Notes: generated from the letters alone by a model not told the origin. 38,660 nucleotides of DNA from Pseudomonadota bacterium (GCA_039028155.1 JBCCIS010000051.1:1-38660), one strand, 5' to 3'. Shown: positions 16,604-24,982, counted from the first letter of the stretch. Translations and numbers: made by a program.

Positions 16604-16627
16604 TTCTGGCATTAAAGGATAAGTCCC

Positions 16628-17506
16628 ATGAACCCGCGGCTTCCTGCTCTGAATGGCCTGCAAGCTTTCGAAGCCGTAGCCCGTCATAGGAGTTTTACCA
16701 GGGCTGCAGAAGAGCTCCGCTTAACCCAGACCGCGATCAGCCATCGGATCGGCCGGCTTGAAGCGCAGCTCGGTTTCCAGCTCTTCCTCCGGCACGGTCG
16801 CGATGTTGAGTTGAGCCCAGCGGGTCAAACCTACCTCCCGGGAGTACGCAGTGCTTTTGAGGCTCTTTACCGGGCAACGACGGACTTGCTTGACGAGGGC
16901 GGCAGCGGCGAACTGACGGTCAGTACACTTGTCTCTTTCGCCGCAAAGTGGCTGGTGCCGCGTCTGGCGGATTTTCAAAGCGCTCATCCGGAGGTCGCCG
17001 TCAGAATCCTGACCTCGCCTTTGCCGGTCGACTTTGCGCGCGAGTCCATTGACCTGGCGATCCGATACGGCGACGGGCGTTGGCCGGGATTGCGGGCCGA
17101 CCTCCTGCTGCGAGAGGAGACCTTTCCGGTGTGCAGCCCGAAGCTCTTGGCGGATAGTGGACGCCTCAGCTGCCCTGAGGATCTGGCCGGTCATGTCTTG
17201 ATCCACAACACCGCATTTCCCGAAGACTGGGCCCGATGGCTGGCGGCCGTCGGGCAACCGGACTTGGACGCCAAGGCGCATCTGAGATTCGATCTGGGTT
17301 TTGCCGCGATCGAAGCGGCGGCCGATGGTGCCGGTGTCGCTATGGGCCGCCGCTCACTAGCCGGTTACGACCTTTCGAAGGGAACCTTGGTCGCGCCTTT
17401 CGAGCTACGCATTCCGCGGCAAGCTTACTATCTGGTGGCGCCGCGACGCGGGGCCGAGCGACCCAAGGTGAAAATCTTTCGAGACTGGCTCTTGACTGCT
17501 GCGTGA
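16628..17506 (+). CDS. LysR-family transcriptional regulator, GcvA type
   Basis: This 292-residue LysR regulator has an N-terminal winged HTH ('AFEAVARHRSFTRAAEELRL', then 'QTAISHRIGRLEAQLG') and an effector domain with 'SIDLAIRYGDGRWPGLRADL'. It is of the same GcvA-like class as the regulator at 32, with a similar but clearly distinct sequence. ATG 16628 follows AAGGAT. It is divergent from the FMN reductase, which it probably controls through the inverted repeat at 16585. Its stop is 9 bp from the convergent ggt stop. Codon choice is less GC-biased than in neighbouring genes, supporting recent acquisition with the reductase. Confidence 0.93.
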   Translation: MNPRLPALNGLQAFEAVARHRSFTRAAEELRLTQTAISHRIGRLEAQLGFQLFLRHGRDVELSPAGQTYLPGVRSAFEALYRATTDLLDEGGSGELTVSTLVSFAAKWLVPRLADFQSAHPEVAVRILTSPLPVDFARESIDLAIRYGDGRWPGLRADLLLREETFPVCSPKLLADSGRLSCPEDLAGHVLIHNTAFPEDWARWLAAVGQPDLDAKAHLRFDLGFAAIEAAADGAGVAMGRRSLAGYDLSKGTLVAPFELRIPRQAYYLVAPRRGAERPKVKIFRDWLLTAA

Positions 17507-17515
17507 GGCACCGCT

Positions 17516-17541
17516 CTAGACTCCCAACGCCATGCCGCCGC
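17516..17541 (-). repeat. Right direct repeat: 3' end of ggt
   Basis: These are the last 26 bases of the intact ggt gene, including its stop codon. They are repeated 25/26 at 15632-15657. The match stops abruptly beyond base 26. Confidence 0.85.
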
Positions 17542-19123
17542 CATAAGGGATATCGGCGGCGCCCGTCCAATTGCCGTTGACCTTCTTCAGCGCGTGAACC
17601 GAGGCGATCTCGTAACTGTAAGGGCTTCTCGCAATCTGATAGCCGCGCTCTTCAAGCGATTCGTACGCATAGCGCGGAATGCGCGCCGTCATAGTCAAGG
17701 TGTCGCTGGTCGCCGTGAATCGCGGCGCCAAAACCGCCTCTTGCACTGTCATGCCGAAATCGATGACGTTGAGCATGACCTGCAACACGCCCATGGAGAT
17801 CTGCGTGCCGCCGGGCGCGCCGAGGATCAGCCAGGGCTCGCCGTTGTGGAACACCATGGTTGGACACATCGAGCTGAAGCGCGCCTTGCCCGGCGCGATC
17901 GATCCGGCGCGACCGGGCCGGGGATCAAACACGGCCATGCAACCGTTGTACATGAAGCCCAGGCCGTCGGTGACGACGCCGGACATCATACCCAGCGAGT
18001 GGGTTACGGAGACCGCGTTGCCCGCGGCGTCGGTCACGCTGATATGGGTCGTGCCCGCCGACTCTGCGAGGCCGAGCCGTTCGACCTGGGCGATGTCGCC
18101 GCGCTCGATCGCCTTGGCGTGTTCGGCGGCGTAGTCCTTGTCCGTCAACCGGTCGACCGGCACGTCGACGAAGCGGGGATCGCCGACGAAGTTGTCCTTG
18201 TCGGAGGTCGCGATCTTCATCGCCTCGGCGACCACGCGGATGTAGTCGGGGCTGTTGTGGCCCATGGCGGCGAGGTCGAAGTTCTCCAGGATGTTCAGCA
18301 TCTCGACAACCATGATGCCGCCGCCGGGCGGTCGGTTGGTCGAATAGGCGAGGCCGCGATAACTGCCCCAGAGCGGCTCGGTCGTCACCGTCTCATAGGC
18401 CGCGAGATCGGCGGCTGACAACAGGCCGCCATGGGCCTTCATGTCGGCATCGATCGCCGCGGCGATGTCGCCCTTGTAGAACACATCCGAACCCTCCGCC
18501 GCGATGCGCGTCAGGCTGGTGGCCATATCGGGGTTCTGGATCACGCTGCCGATCGGTTTCGGCTGGCCGTGGTCCTGGCAATAGAGTGCGCGTCCCGCGG
18601 ACGAAAAGGCGAGACGATCATGCACGGCGACGCGGCCCGGCGCATCACGCGACACCCAGTAGTAATAGACCTCCGGCGCCAGCATGTAGCCGTCGGCCGC
18701 CAGCGCGATCGCCGGTTCCAGAACTCGCTGCCAGGAGAGACTGCCGTGGCGCTGATGCGCCTCGGCGAACGCCTTCAGCGTGCCGGGCGTGGTGATCGAC
18801 TGGTAGCCCAGATCGTTCACCGCGTTTTTCAGGACGAAGCCGAAACCGTCGTCCGTCTCACCCAGGACCAGGTCCTGCCACATGCCGGGCGTCGCGGCGG
18901 CCGGAACGCGTCCGTGAAAGTCGATGACCTCGTGGGATCCGCTGGCGGGCATCAGCACCTGAAGACTGCCGAAGCCGGCCAGACCGCACATCAGGGGATC
19001 GACCACGGTCTGCGCGAAGGCGCAAGCCAGCGCGGCGTCGAGCGCGTTACCGCCTTCGCGAAGAACACGCGCGCCGGCTTCGACGGCATCGGGTTGCGGC
19101 GCGACGATCATGGCTTTGGGCAT
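17516..19123 (-). CDS. ggt: Gamma-glutamyltransferase family protein (Ntn hydrolase)
   Basis: This 535-residue protein belongs to the gamma-glutamyltranspeptidase family, which cleaves gamma-glutamyl amides such as glutathione, or related acyl amides, after self-cleavage into two subunits. The predicted nucleophile is Thr359 in 'GTTHISVTDAAGN', the new N-terminus of the small subunit. 'NRPPGGGIMVVEMLNIL', 'GFMYNGCMAVFDPRPG' and 'LGAPGGTQISMGVLQVMLN' are family motifs. ATG 19123 follows GAGGGAAG; an upstream in-frame extension to 19165 lacks family similarity. No signal peptide is seen, so it is probably cytoplasmic, like YwrD-type members. The substrate is not fixed by sequence. Confidence 0.94.
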   Translation of the reverse strand: MPKAMIVAPQPDAVEAGARVLREGGNALDAALACAFAQTVVDPLMCGLAGFGSLQVLMPASGSHEVIDFHGRVPAAATPGMWQDLVLGETDDGFGFVLKNAVNDLGYQSITTPGTLKAFAEAHQRHGSLSWQRVLEPAIALAADGYMLAPEVYYYWVSRDAPGRVAVHDRLAFSSAGRALYCQDHGQPKPIGSVIQNPDMATSLTRIAAEGSDVFYKGDIAAAIDADMKAHGGLLSAADLAAYETVTTEPLWGSYRGLAYSTNRPPGGGIMVVEMLNILENFDLAAMGHNSPDYIRVVAEAMKIATSDKDNFVGDPRFVDVPVDRLTDKDYAAEHAKAIERGDIAQVERLGLAESAGTTHISVTDAAGNAVSVTHSLGMMSGVVTDGLGFMYNGCMAVFDPRPGRAGSIAPGKARFSSMCPTMVFHNGEPWLILGAPGGTQISMGVLQVMLNVIDFGMTVQEAVLAPRFTATSDTLTMTARIPRYAYESLEERGYQIARSPYSYEIASVHALKKVNGNWTGAADIPYGGGMALGV

Positions 19124-19255
19124 CGGTGTCTTCCCTCTTTGTTGTTGGCCGCCATGATAGGTCAAGACGCGCGGTTATCCAGGCCCGCAAGCGTTTCGGG
19201 CAGTAGAGGACGCGCCCGTGGGCCGTCGTCCGGCTTGCGATGGCGCCTATGCCGT

Positions 19256-19285
19256 TTGACAATGGAAGTCCGACCGAATTATTAT
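19256..19285 (+). promoter_or_regulatory. Consensus-like sigma-70 promoter of the Rieske oxygenase gene
   Basis: A perfect -35 box, TTGACA (19256-19261), lies 18 bp from TATTAT (19280-19285), which is five of six bases of the -10 consensus. Transcription would start near 19292, giving a leader of about 30 nt to ATG 19323 with its AGGAAGAG site. Such a consensus promoter is rare in high-GC alphaproteobacterial DNA. Confidence 0.7.
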
Positions 19286-19300
19286 TGAATGGTCGTTCAA
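19285..19300. promoter_or_regulatory. Palindromic operator overlapping the promoter (TetR-like)
   Basis: TTGAATGGTCGTTCAA is an inverted repeat (TTGAA-N6-TTCAA) whose TGAAYG..CRTTCA form resembles TetR-family operators. It covers the last base of the -10 box and the expected start site, so a bound repressor would block initiation. No TetR gene is in the window. Confidence 0.55.
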
Positions 19301-19322
19301 CTTAAAGGCCTAGGAAGAGACA

Positions 19323-20474
19323 ATGGCAACGTCGAATGTCGTGCATGCAGCGTTTCCCAAACCGCTGAGCGAGGACGCGACGCGTTCCTATACCCTGCCG
19401 GCGGATTACTACATCGATCCCGACGTCTTCGAATTGGAGAAGGAGCGGATCTTTTTCCGCACCTGGCAATACGTCGGCCCGGCGAGCGAGGTCGCCAAGG
19501 CCGGCGACTACATGACGACGACCGTTGTCGATCAGGGCGTATTCGTCATCCGCGGCCGCGACGGCGTGCTGCGCGCCTTCTATAACGTCTGCCAGCATCG
19601 CGCCCACGAACTGCTGCAGGGCAAGGGCAATGTCAAGGCGGTGATCACCTGCCCCTACCACGCCTGGGCCTATGCGCCGGACGGCAGTCTGCGGGCGGCG
19701 CGCAACTGCGAAATGGTGGCGGGCTTCGACAAGCAGGATTTCGGCTTGCGGCCGGTCCGGGTCGAGGAGTTCTGCAACCTCGTCTTCGTCAACCTGGACG
19801 ACGACGCGGTGCCGTTGGCCGAGCAGGCGTCCCATCTGGAGGCGTCGATCCGCGCGTTCGTGCCGAACTACGACGAACTCGTCTTCACCGGCACCAGCAC
19901 GTTCGGTGACGACGTGATGCAGGCGGGCTGGAAGGTAGTCGTCGACAACTATGTCGAATGCTACCACTGCGGCCCCGCCCATCCGGCGTTCGCCGATATG
20001 ATCGACATGGCGTGCTACGAGCACACGATCGAAGGCATCTCCGCCTTCCAGTTGGGCCCGGAGACGAAGCCTGAGAACAGCGCCTACAACTTCCAAGCCG
20101 ACGATCCGATCCAGCGCGCGGCGTTCTGGTATCTGTGGCCGACGACGACGATCAATATCGTGCCGGGTTCGGTCAGCGTGAACATCACGCACATCGTGCC
20201 GCGCAGCCCGACGACGACGTCCTTCGTCAACGATCGCCTGACCGTGGCCGGCGAGCCGGAGGACGAAGCGCGCAACGCCTATCTGTTCGACCTTCTGGGC
20301 CGCGAGGATCAGTTGTTGTGCGAATCGGTCCAGCGCGGCCTGCAGTCGCGGGCCTATGACCAGGGCCGCTTTATCGCCGACGAGGCCATGGGCGGCGAGG
20401 CCGAGCATGTCGTCCACTTCTTTCACCATATGGTGAGGCAGGCGCTGGAAGAGCCGTCATCCGATGGCGCTTAG
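19323..20474 (+). CDS. Rieske non-heme iron oxygenase, CntA/GbcA-like (alpha subunit)
   Basis: This is a 383-residue terminal oxygenase. The Rieske cluster ligands are Cys90/His92 ('CQHRAH') and Cys110/His113 ('CPYHAW'). The mononuclear iron site has His215 and His220 in 'DNYVECYHCGPAHPAF'. The residue that bridges the two metal centres is Glu212 rather than the usual Asp, as in carnitine monooxygenase CntA. This suggests oxidation of a quaternary ammonium or N-methyl compound (carnitine, betaine or stachydrine-like), by inference. It needs a reductase (CntB/GbcB type), which is not in the window. It has its own strong promoter and a TetR-like operator. Confidence 0.93.
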   Translation: MATSNVVHAAFPKPLSEDATRSYTLPADYYIDPDVFELEKERIFFRTWQYVGPASEVAKAGDYMTTTVVDQGVFVIRGRDGVLRAFYNVCQHRAHELLQGKGNVKAVITCPYHAWAYAPDGSLRAARNCEMVAGFDKQDFGLRPVRVEEFCNLVFVNLDDDAVPLAEQASHLEASIRAFVPNYDELVFTGTSTFGDDVMQAGWKVVVDNYVECYHCGPAHPAFADMIDMACYEHTIEGISAFQLGPETKPENSAYNFQADDPIQRAAFWYLWPTTTINIVPGSVSVNITHIVPRSPTTTSFVNDRLTVAGEPEDEARNAYLFDLLGREDQLLCESVQRGLQSRAYDQGRFIADEAMGGEAEHVVHFFHHMVRQALEEPSSDGA

Positions 20475-20638
20475 CAGACCAAGCTTTGTGATCTATCCAG
20501 GTCACGTCCTGGGTATCGTTCTCTTCTGACTCTCCGACGTCCGGCGCGCGGCCCCGGCGGCTGGCGGTTGATCCGGCGGCGCCGTGACGCCGTTTGCGTG
20601 CACGCTTCTTTGCATTCGGGTAACGTCAGGAAGAGATC

Positions 20639-21484
20639 ATGTCAGCCGATGTCGAAACACTGCCCGCCGACAGCGCGGTCGAAACGATCATCGAGGTCCT
20701 GGACGACGACGGCGTCGTCATCGTCAGCGACTTCATGGACCCGTCCCTGCTGGAACGTTTCAACACGGAAATCCAGCCCGCCATTGATACCTACAAACAG
20801 TTCCACTTCGGCAATCAGGCGATCGACGGCTTTCTGGGGTCGCGCACGGTGCGGCTGCACGGTCTGGCGGCCCATGCGCCGAGCTTCGCCGACATCATAC
20901 TGGACCCGCGTCTGCTGGCGATCACCGACCACTACCTGCTGCCGTGCTGTTCAAGTTATCTATTGAGCGCCGGCGAGCTGATCGAGATCCGCGGCGGCGA
21001 GACCGCGCAGCACTTTCATGTCGATGACGGCTCGTGGCCGATCTGGGCGCGCCGGGGCGCCGACCTCCTGCAGATGAACTATATGATCGCCGCCACCGAC
21101 TTCACCGCCGCCAACGGCGCCACGCTGGTGGTGCCGGGCAGCCACCGCTGGTCCCCTGACAGCGCGCCCGTCGAAGGCGAGATCGCGCAGGCGGTTATGC
21201 CGGCCGGTAGCATGGCGATCGTCCGCGGCGACACCCAGCATGCCGGCGGCACCAACACGGACGGCACGGTGCGGCGCGCGCTTTCCGTCTCCTACTGTCT
21301 GGGCTGGCTGCGCGCGGTGGAGAACAGCTATCTCAATCTGGACATCGACGTGTTGCGGGCGCTGCCGGCGAAGGCGCAGCAATTGCTTGGCTATGACATC
21401 TATGACGGCTCGCAAGACGAGGTCCGCTCTGGTTTCCTCGGCTACTACCAGATGGGCAGCCCCAAGAGCTTGTTGGACGCCTGA
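20639..21484 (+). CDS. Phytanoyl-CoA dioxygenase (PhyH) family protein
   Basis: This 281-residue Fe(II)/2-oxoglutarate-dependent hydroxylase has metal ligands His127 and Asp129 in 'HFHVDDGSWPIW' and His201 in 'TQHAGGTNTDG'. Arg212 or Arg213 downstream would hold 2-oxoglutarate. 'NGATLVVPGSHRW' is the typical PhyH strand. ATG 20639 follows AGGAAGAG. It lies 164 bp after the Rieske gene; that gap has GC-rich potential stems but no clear terminator or promoter, so co-transcription is possible. Bacterial PhyH proteins act on many small molecules (ectoine, phosphonates, mitomycin-type compounds), so the substrate is open. Confidence 0.92.
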   Translation: MSADVETLPADSAVETIIEVLDDDGVVIVSDFMDPSLLERFNTEIQPAIDTYKQFHFGNQAIDGFLGSRTVRLHGLAAHAPSFADIILDPRLLAITDHYLLPCCSSYLLSAGELIEIRGGETAQHFHVDDGSWPIWARRGADLLQMNYMIAATDFTAANGATLVVPGSHRWSPDSAPVEGEIAQAVMPAGSMAIVRGDTQHAGGTNTDGTVRRALSVSYCLGWLRAVENSYLNLDIDVLRALPAKAQQLLGYDIYDGSQDEVRSGFLGYYQMGSPKSLLDA

Positions 21485-21564
21485 CACGTGTCCGGCGCTC
21501 CTCTCATGCTAGTCTTCCTGCACATGATGGGAGGTGCTTGCGTGCAAGATCGGGCGACAGCGCC

Positions 21565-22581
21565 ATGACATCGTTCGGCTTCGGAGTCGTCGGCACGGGC
21601 ATGATTGCCCGTGAGGTTGCCGATGCGATCCAACAGGCCGGCAATGCGCGTCTGGTTGCCGTATCGAGCCGGTCGTTGAGCCGGGCCGAGGCCTTTGTCG
21701 CGGGCCGGGCGGGAACTCAAGCGGTCGAGGGTCTGGAACCGTTGCTGGCGCGTGACGACGTGGCTGCCGTCTATGTGGGAATTCCGACCGCGCTCAAGGA
21801 GGCCGTGGCGCTGGCGTCGACCGCGGCAGGCAAGCACGTGCTGGTCGATAAGCCGTTCATGGATGCCGCCTCGGTCGAACGCATGGCCGACGCCGCTGCC
21901 GCGGCGGGCCTCGTTTTCATGGACGCCACCCACTTTGTCCACCATCCCCGCCGCGATGCCGTCCGGGCGGCGGCCGACGAACAAATCGGCAAGCGCTTCG
22001 GTCTGCAATGCGTGTTTTACAGCCCCCTGGACGACCGATCGGACATCCGCTTTGACCCCACATTGGAACCGACCGGCGCGTTGGGCGATCTCGGCTGGTA
22101 CTGCATGCGCGCCATCGTCGAATACCTGCGGCCCGAAGGTGCGGTGTCGGAGGCCGAGGTCGTTCTGCGACGCGACACCAGTACGGGTGCGGTGACCGAG
22201 GCCATTGGCGCGTTCGGCTTTGAGAGCGGCGAGACCATGACGTTCGGATCCGGCTTTCAGTGCGGCACGCGGCTGGAGGACTTCCGCCTGCTGGGCGAGA
22301 AGGGCGCTCTGGCGATGGATGACTTCGTCATGAACTGGACCAACAGCATCGGCAGCCAGGCCGCCGACGTGCCGACCGGCTACACGATCCGAACCCGGTC
22401 GATGACGCCGCAGGACTTCGTCTTCACCGAAACGCCCTCCAAGGCGTCGCAACACGTCCTCATGATCGAGGACTTCGTCAATCTTGCGGGTTCAGACGAC
22501 ACCGAGGCGCGGTCTGCCTACGCGAACGCCAGCATTCAAACACAGTCTCTATTGGACGTGGTCTGGGCGGCGGCAATCTGA
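21565..22581 (+). CDS. Gfo/Idh/MocA family NAD(P)-dependent oxidoreductase
   Basis: This 338-residue protein has an N-terminal Rossmann domain ('GVVGTGMIAREVADAI') and the C-terminal beta-sheet domain of glucose-fructose oxidoreductase/inositol dehydrogenase. The catalytic-lysine motif reads 'KHVLVDKPF' (DKP instead of EKP). 'DLGWYCMRAIVEYL' matches the dimeric sugar/dihydrodiol dehydrogenase pattern. The start is uncertain: TTG 21538 sits just after GGGAGG, whereas ATG 21565 begins at the family start but has a poor ribosome-binding site. It lies 80 bp after PhyH on the same strand. It probably oxidises or reduces a sugar or cyclitol-like hydroxyl; the identity is unknown. Confidence 0.92.
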   Translation: MTSFGFGVVGTGMIAREVADAIQQAGNARLVAVSSRSLSRAEAFVAGRAGTQAVEGLEPLLARDDVAAVYVGIPTALKEAVALASTAAGKHVLVDKPFMDAASVERMADAAAAAGLVFMDATHFVHHPRRDAVRAAADEQIGKRFGLQCVFYSPLDDRSDIRFDPTLEPTGALGDLGWYCMRAIVEYLRPEGAVSEAEVVLRRDTSTGAVTEAIGAFGFESGETMTFGSGFQCGTRLEDFRLLGEKGALAMDDFVMNWTNSIGSQAADVPTGYTIRTRSMTPQDFVFTETPSKASQHVLMIEDFVNLAGSDDTEARSAYANASIQTQSLLDVVWAAAI

Positions 22582-22591
22582 AGCCGCAGCG

Positions 22592-23296
22592 CTAGACCGA
22601 GCGCGTGATGCCGCCGTCGACGCGGATGTTTTGGCCGGTGATGTAGCCTGCGCCGTCGGAAGCCAGAAAGCCGACGACGTCGGCGATCTCCTGGGTCTTG
22701 CCGTAACGTGCCATGGGGATGCGGGCGCGGAACTCCTCCTTTTCCGGCAGGCTGTCGATGAAGCCGGGCAAGACGTTGTTCATGCGGATGTTGTCGGCGG
22801 CGTACTTGTCCGAATAGAGCTTGGTGTAGGCGGCGAGGCCGGCGCGGAAGACGCCGGAGGTCGGGAACACCGGGTCCGGCTCAAACGCCGCGAAGGTCGA
22901 GATGTTGATGATGACGCCGCCCTTCTGCTGCTGCATGACCGGCGTGACCAGACGAGTCGGGCGCACGGCGCTCAGGAAGTAGACTTCCATGCCCTGGTGC
23001 CAGTCTTCATCGGAGAGGTCGACGACTGGACCGCGCGGCCCGTGACCGGCGCTGTTGACCAGGACGTCGATACGGCCCCAGGCGTCCATGGTCCCGTCGA
23101 CCAGACGCTTCACGTCATCGTTCGACTGATTCGAGCCGGTGACGCCGATGCCGCCAAGCTCCTTCGCCAGCGCCTCGCCCTTGCCGGACGAAGACAGGAT
23201 GGCGACGCGGAAACCATCCTCCGCCAACTTGCGGGCCGCGCCGGCGCCCATACCGCTGCCGCCCGCGGTAACAACGGCGACCTTTTCCGTGGCCAT
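22592..23296 (-). CDS. SDR-family protein lacking the YxxxK active-site pair
   Basis: This 234-residue short-chain dehydrogenase/reductase fold has cofactor loop 'TAGGSGMGAG' (10-19), 'NSAG' (81-84), Ser133 in 'INISTF' and C-terminal 'IRMNNVLPGFIDS'. Aligning back from IRMN, the catalytic Tyr and Lys positions are Ser147 and Arg151 ('PTSGVFRAGLAAYTK'), so the normal proton relay is absent. ATG 23296 has GGGGAGG five bases upstream; the extension to 23320 is rejected. It converges on the Gfo/Idh gene with 10 bp between stops. It may belong to a divergent SDR group with other chemistry, or bind cofactor without catalysis. Confidence 0.9.
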   Translation of the reverse strand: MATEKVAVVTAGGSGMGAGAARKLAEDGFRVAILSSSGKGEALAKELGGIGVTGSNQSNDDVKRLVDGTMDAWGRIDVLVNSAGHGPRGPVVDLSDEDWHQGMEVYFLSAVRPTRLVTPVMQQQKGGVIINISTFAAFEPDPVFPTSGVFRAGLAAYTKLYSDKYAADNIRMNNVLPGFIDSLPEKEEFRARIPMARYGKTQEIADVVGFLASDGAGYITGQNIRVDGGITRSV

Positions 23297-23313
23297 ATCG
23301 ACCTCCCCGATCA

Positions 23314-23337
23314 GTGTCATGTGCCCGTGTTTGACAC
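23314..23337. promoter_or_regulatory. Inverted repeat upstream of the SDR gene
   Basis: GTGTCA (23314-23319) and TGACAC (23332-23337) are perfectly complementary around a 12-bp centre, 17 bp before the SDR start codon in the 66-bp gap after the VWA gene. It may be an operator. The TGTCA half-site is the same as at 16585, which may be coincidence. Confidence 0.3.
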
Positions 23338-23362
23338 AGACAGCGACCGGCGTCCAAGCCTC

Positions 23363-24982
23363 TCATTGGGTCGCGCGCAGGCTTCCGGCCAGATCGGCGA
23401 GGCGGACGAACTCGCGGCGGTAGCCGAAGGGATCGTCGCCCAGGGCGTTGCTGGCGAGGTCGATGACATCGCCCATCTCCCACGTTCCCAGGTGAACGTT
23501 GTCGCGCAGCAACTCGCCATAGGCGGCGACCGCGACGGCAAACCGCACGTCTTCGCTGGCCTCGGTGAGCCTGATGTCATTGTCCGGCGCCAGGATGGGC
23601 TGCTGCATGAGCGTGCTCGTGGTCTCGCCCGGCAGCTTGTACCGGATTTTCAGGTAAGCGAGTTCGCTGCCGAACCCGCCGTCATCCTCGACAGCTGCGT
23701 CAGCGCTGTATCGCAGGGGGTCGACCCAGCGGAACGGCGAGGCCGTCGGAACGATCTCGTAAATCGCGGTTACCGCATGGCCGTTGCCGATTTCGCCCGC
23801 GTCGACCTTGTCGTTGTTGAAGTCTTCGCGGTCCAAGAGGCGGGTTTCGTAACCCAGCAGCCGGTACTCGGCCACCTGGGCGGGGTTGAATTCGACCTGG
23901 ATTTTGACGTCGTTGGCGATCGGAAAGAGCGTGCCGTCGAGCTCATCGACCAGCGCCTTCTTCGCCTCCATAAGCGAGTCGATATAGGCAGCATTGCCGT
24001 TTCCGTGTTGCGCGATGCGCTGCATCATCTGGTCGTTCAGATTGCCCCGTCCGAAGCCGAGGACCGAGAGATAGACGCCGCTCTTGCGCTCGCGCTCGAT
24101 CAAATCCTGCAGCTGGTCCGTGTCGCTGATGCCGACGTTGAAGTCGCCATCGGTGGCCAGAATGACGCGGTTGACGCCGTCGTCGATGAAACCGGCGCGC
24201 GCGGTGTCGTAGGCGAGCGCGATGCCGGCGGCGCCGGCCGTTGAACCGCCCGCGCCCAGCAAATCCAAAGCGGCCAGGATTTTCTCCTTGTCGGCGATTG
24301 GCGTCGGCTCCAAAGCGACGCCGACGCTGCCGGCATAGGTGACGATCGCGACGCTATCGTCGGGCTGAAGCGCGTTGACCAAAAGGCGCAGGCTCTGCAC
24401 CAGAAGCGGCAGCCGGTCCGGGCCCTGCATGGAACCGGAAACGTCGACCAGGAAGACGAGGTTGGCGCGTGGACGTCTCTCCGTATCGACGATGTCGTAG
24501 CCCTTGATCGCGATATGAACGAGCTGGGTGTCATCGTTCCATGGCGTCGGTACGACCGTGGTCGTCGCCGAGAACGGTTCGCTTGCGTCCAGCGGCGGGT
24601 CATAGGCGTAGTCGAAATAGTTGATCATTTCCTCGACGCGGACCGCATCGCGCGGCGGCAGAGCGCCCTCGTTCAGGAAGCGCCGGACATTGGCGTAAGC
24701 CACCGTGTCGACATCAATGGAAAAGGTCGACACCGGCTCCTCGACCACCGCGACCACGGGGTTCGGCTCGACATCTTCATAGGCGTCGCCCAACGGCGTC
24801 ATGACCGGTGTCGGCTGTGCCGTCAGGCCATCGATAAACAGCTCTGACTCAAAGACGACCTTGTCGTTCTGGCTTGTGGCGGCGGGTTCGTTTTCACAGC
24901 CGAGCAGCGGCGCGGCGAACGTTGCGGCAATCAGAAGCGGAAAGGTATTGCGGACGTTAAGCCGTCCATTGGACCGAACCAT
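23363..24982 (-). CDS. YfbK-like von Willebrand factor A domain lipoprotein
   Basis: This 539-residue lipoprotein has a signal peptide ending in lipobox 'PLLGC' with Cys29 for lipidation. 'STFSIDVDTVAYANVRRFLN' (about 85-104) is the VWA N-terminal module. The VWA domain follows, with an intact metal-ion-dependent adhesion site (Asp180-x-Ser182-x-Ser184 in 'DVSGSM'). The C-terminal part matches the DUF3520 region of YfbK. ATG 24982 follows GGGGGAAG. The protein is probably a surface or periplasmic metal-dependent protein-binding factor; its partner is not known. It is divergent from the monooxygenase gene and 66 bp upstream of the SDR gene. Confidence 0.92.
   Translation of the reverse strand: MVRSNGRLNVRNTFPLLIAATFAAPLLGCENEPAATSQNDKVVFESELFIDGLTAQPTPVMTPLGDAYEDVEPNPVVAVVEEPVSTFSIDVDTVAYANVRRFLNEGALPPRDAVRVEEMINYFDYAYDPPLDASEPFSATTTVVPTPWNDDTQLVHIAIKGYDIVDTERRPRANLVFLVDVSGSMQGPDRLPLLVQSLRLLVNALQPDDSVAIVTYAGSVGVALEPTPIADKEKILAALDLLGAGGSTAGAAGIALAYDTARAGFIDDGVNRVILATDGDFNVGISDTDQLQDLIERERKSGVYLSVLGFGRGNLNDQMMQRIAQHGNGNAAYIDSLMEAKKALVDELDGTLFPIANDVKIQVEFNPAQVAEYRLLGYETRLLDREDFNNDKVDAGEIGNGHAVTAIYEIVPTASPFRWVDPLRYSADAAVEDDGGFGSELAYLKIRYKLPGETTSTLMQQPILAPDNDIRLTEASEDVRFAVAVAAYGELLRDNVHLGTWEMGDVIDLASNALGDDPFGYRREFVRLADLAGSLRATQ

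Larger units (their letters stand above)
15632..17541. mobile_element. Putative small inserted cassette bounded by 26-bp direct repeats
   Basis: The segment between the two repeats (1,884 bp from repeat start to repeat start) carries the divergent FMN-reductase/LysR pair. It is visibly richer in A/T, and in codons such as AGG, AGT and TTA, than the flanking genes. The repeats have the same orientation. Removing one repeat plus the cassette restores a simple ggt-ppk2 junction. No integrase or transposase is inside, so the mechanism is unknown. The 212-bp stretch 15658-15869 holds no gene I can support. Confidence 0.5.

Noticed and set aside
22484-24244. 586-codon plus-strand frame
   Set aside because: It is antisense to the SDR and VWA genes, which have intact motifs and ribosome-binding sites; composition is shadow-like (Asp/Val/Arg/Gly-rich).
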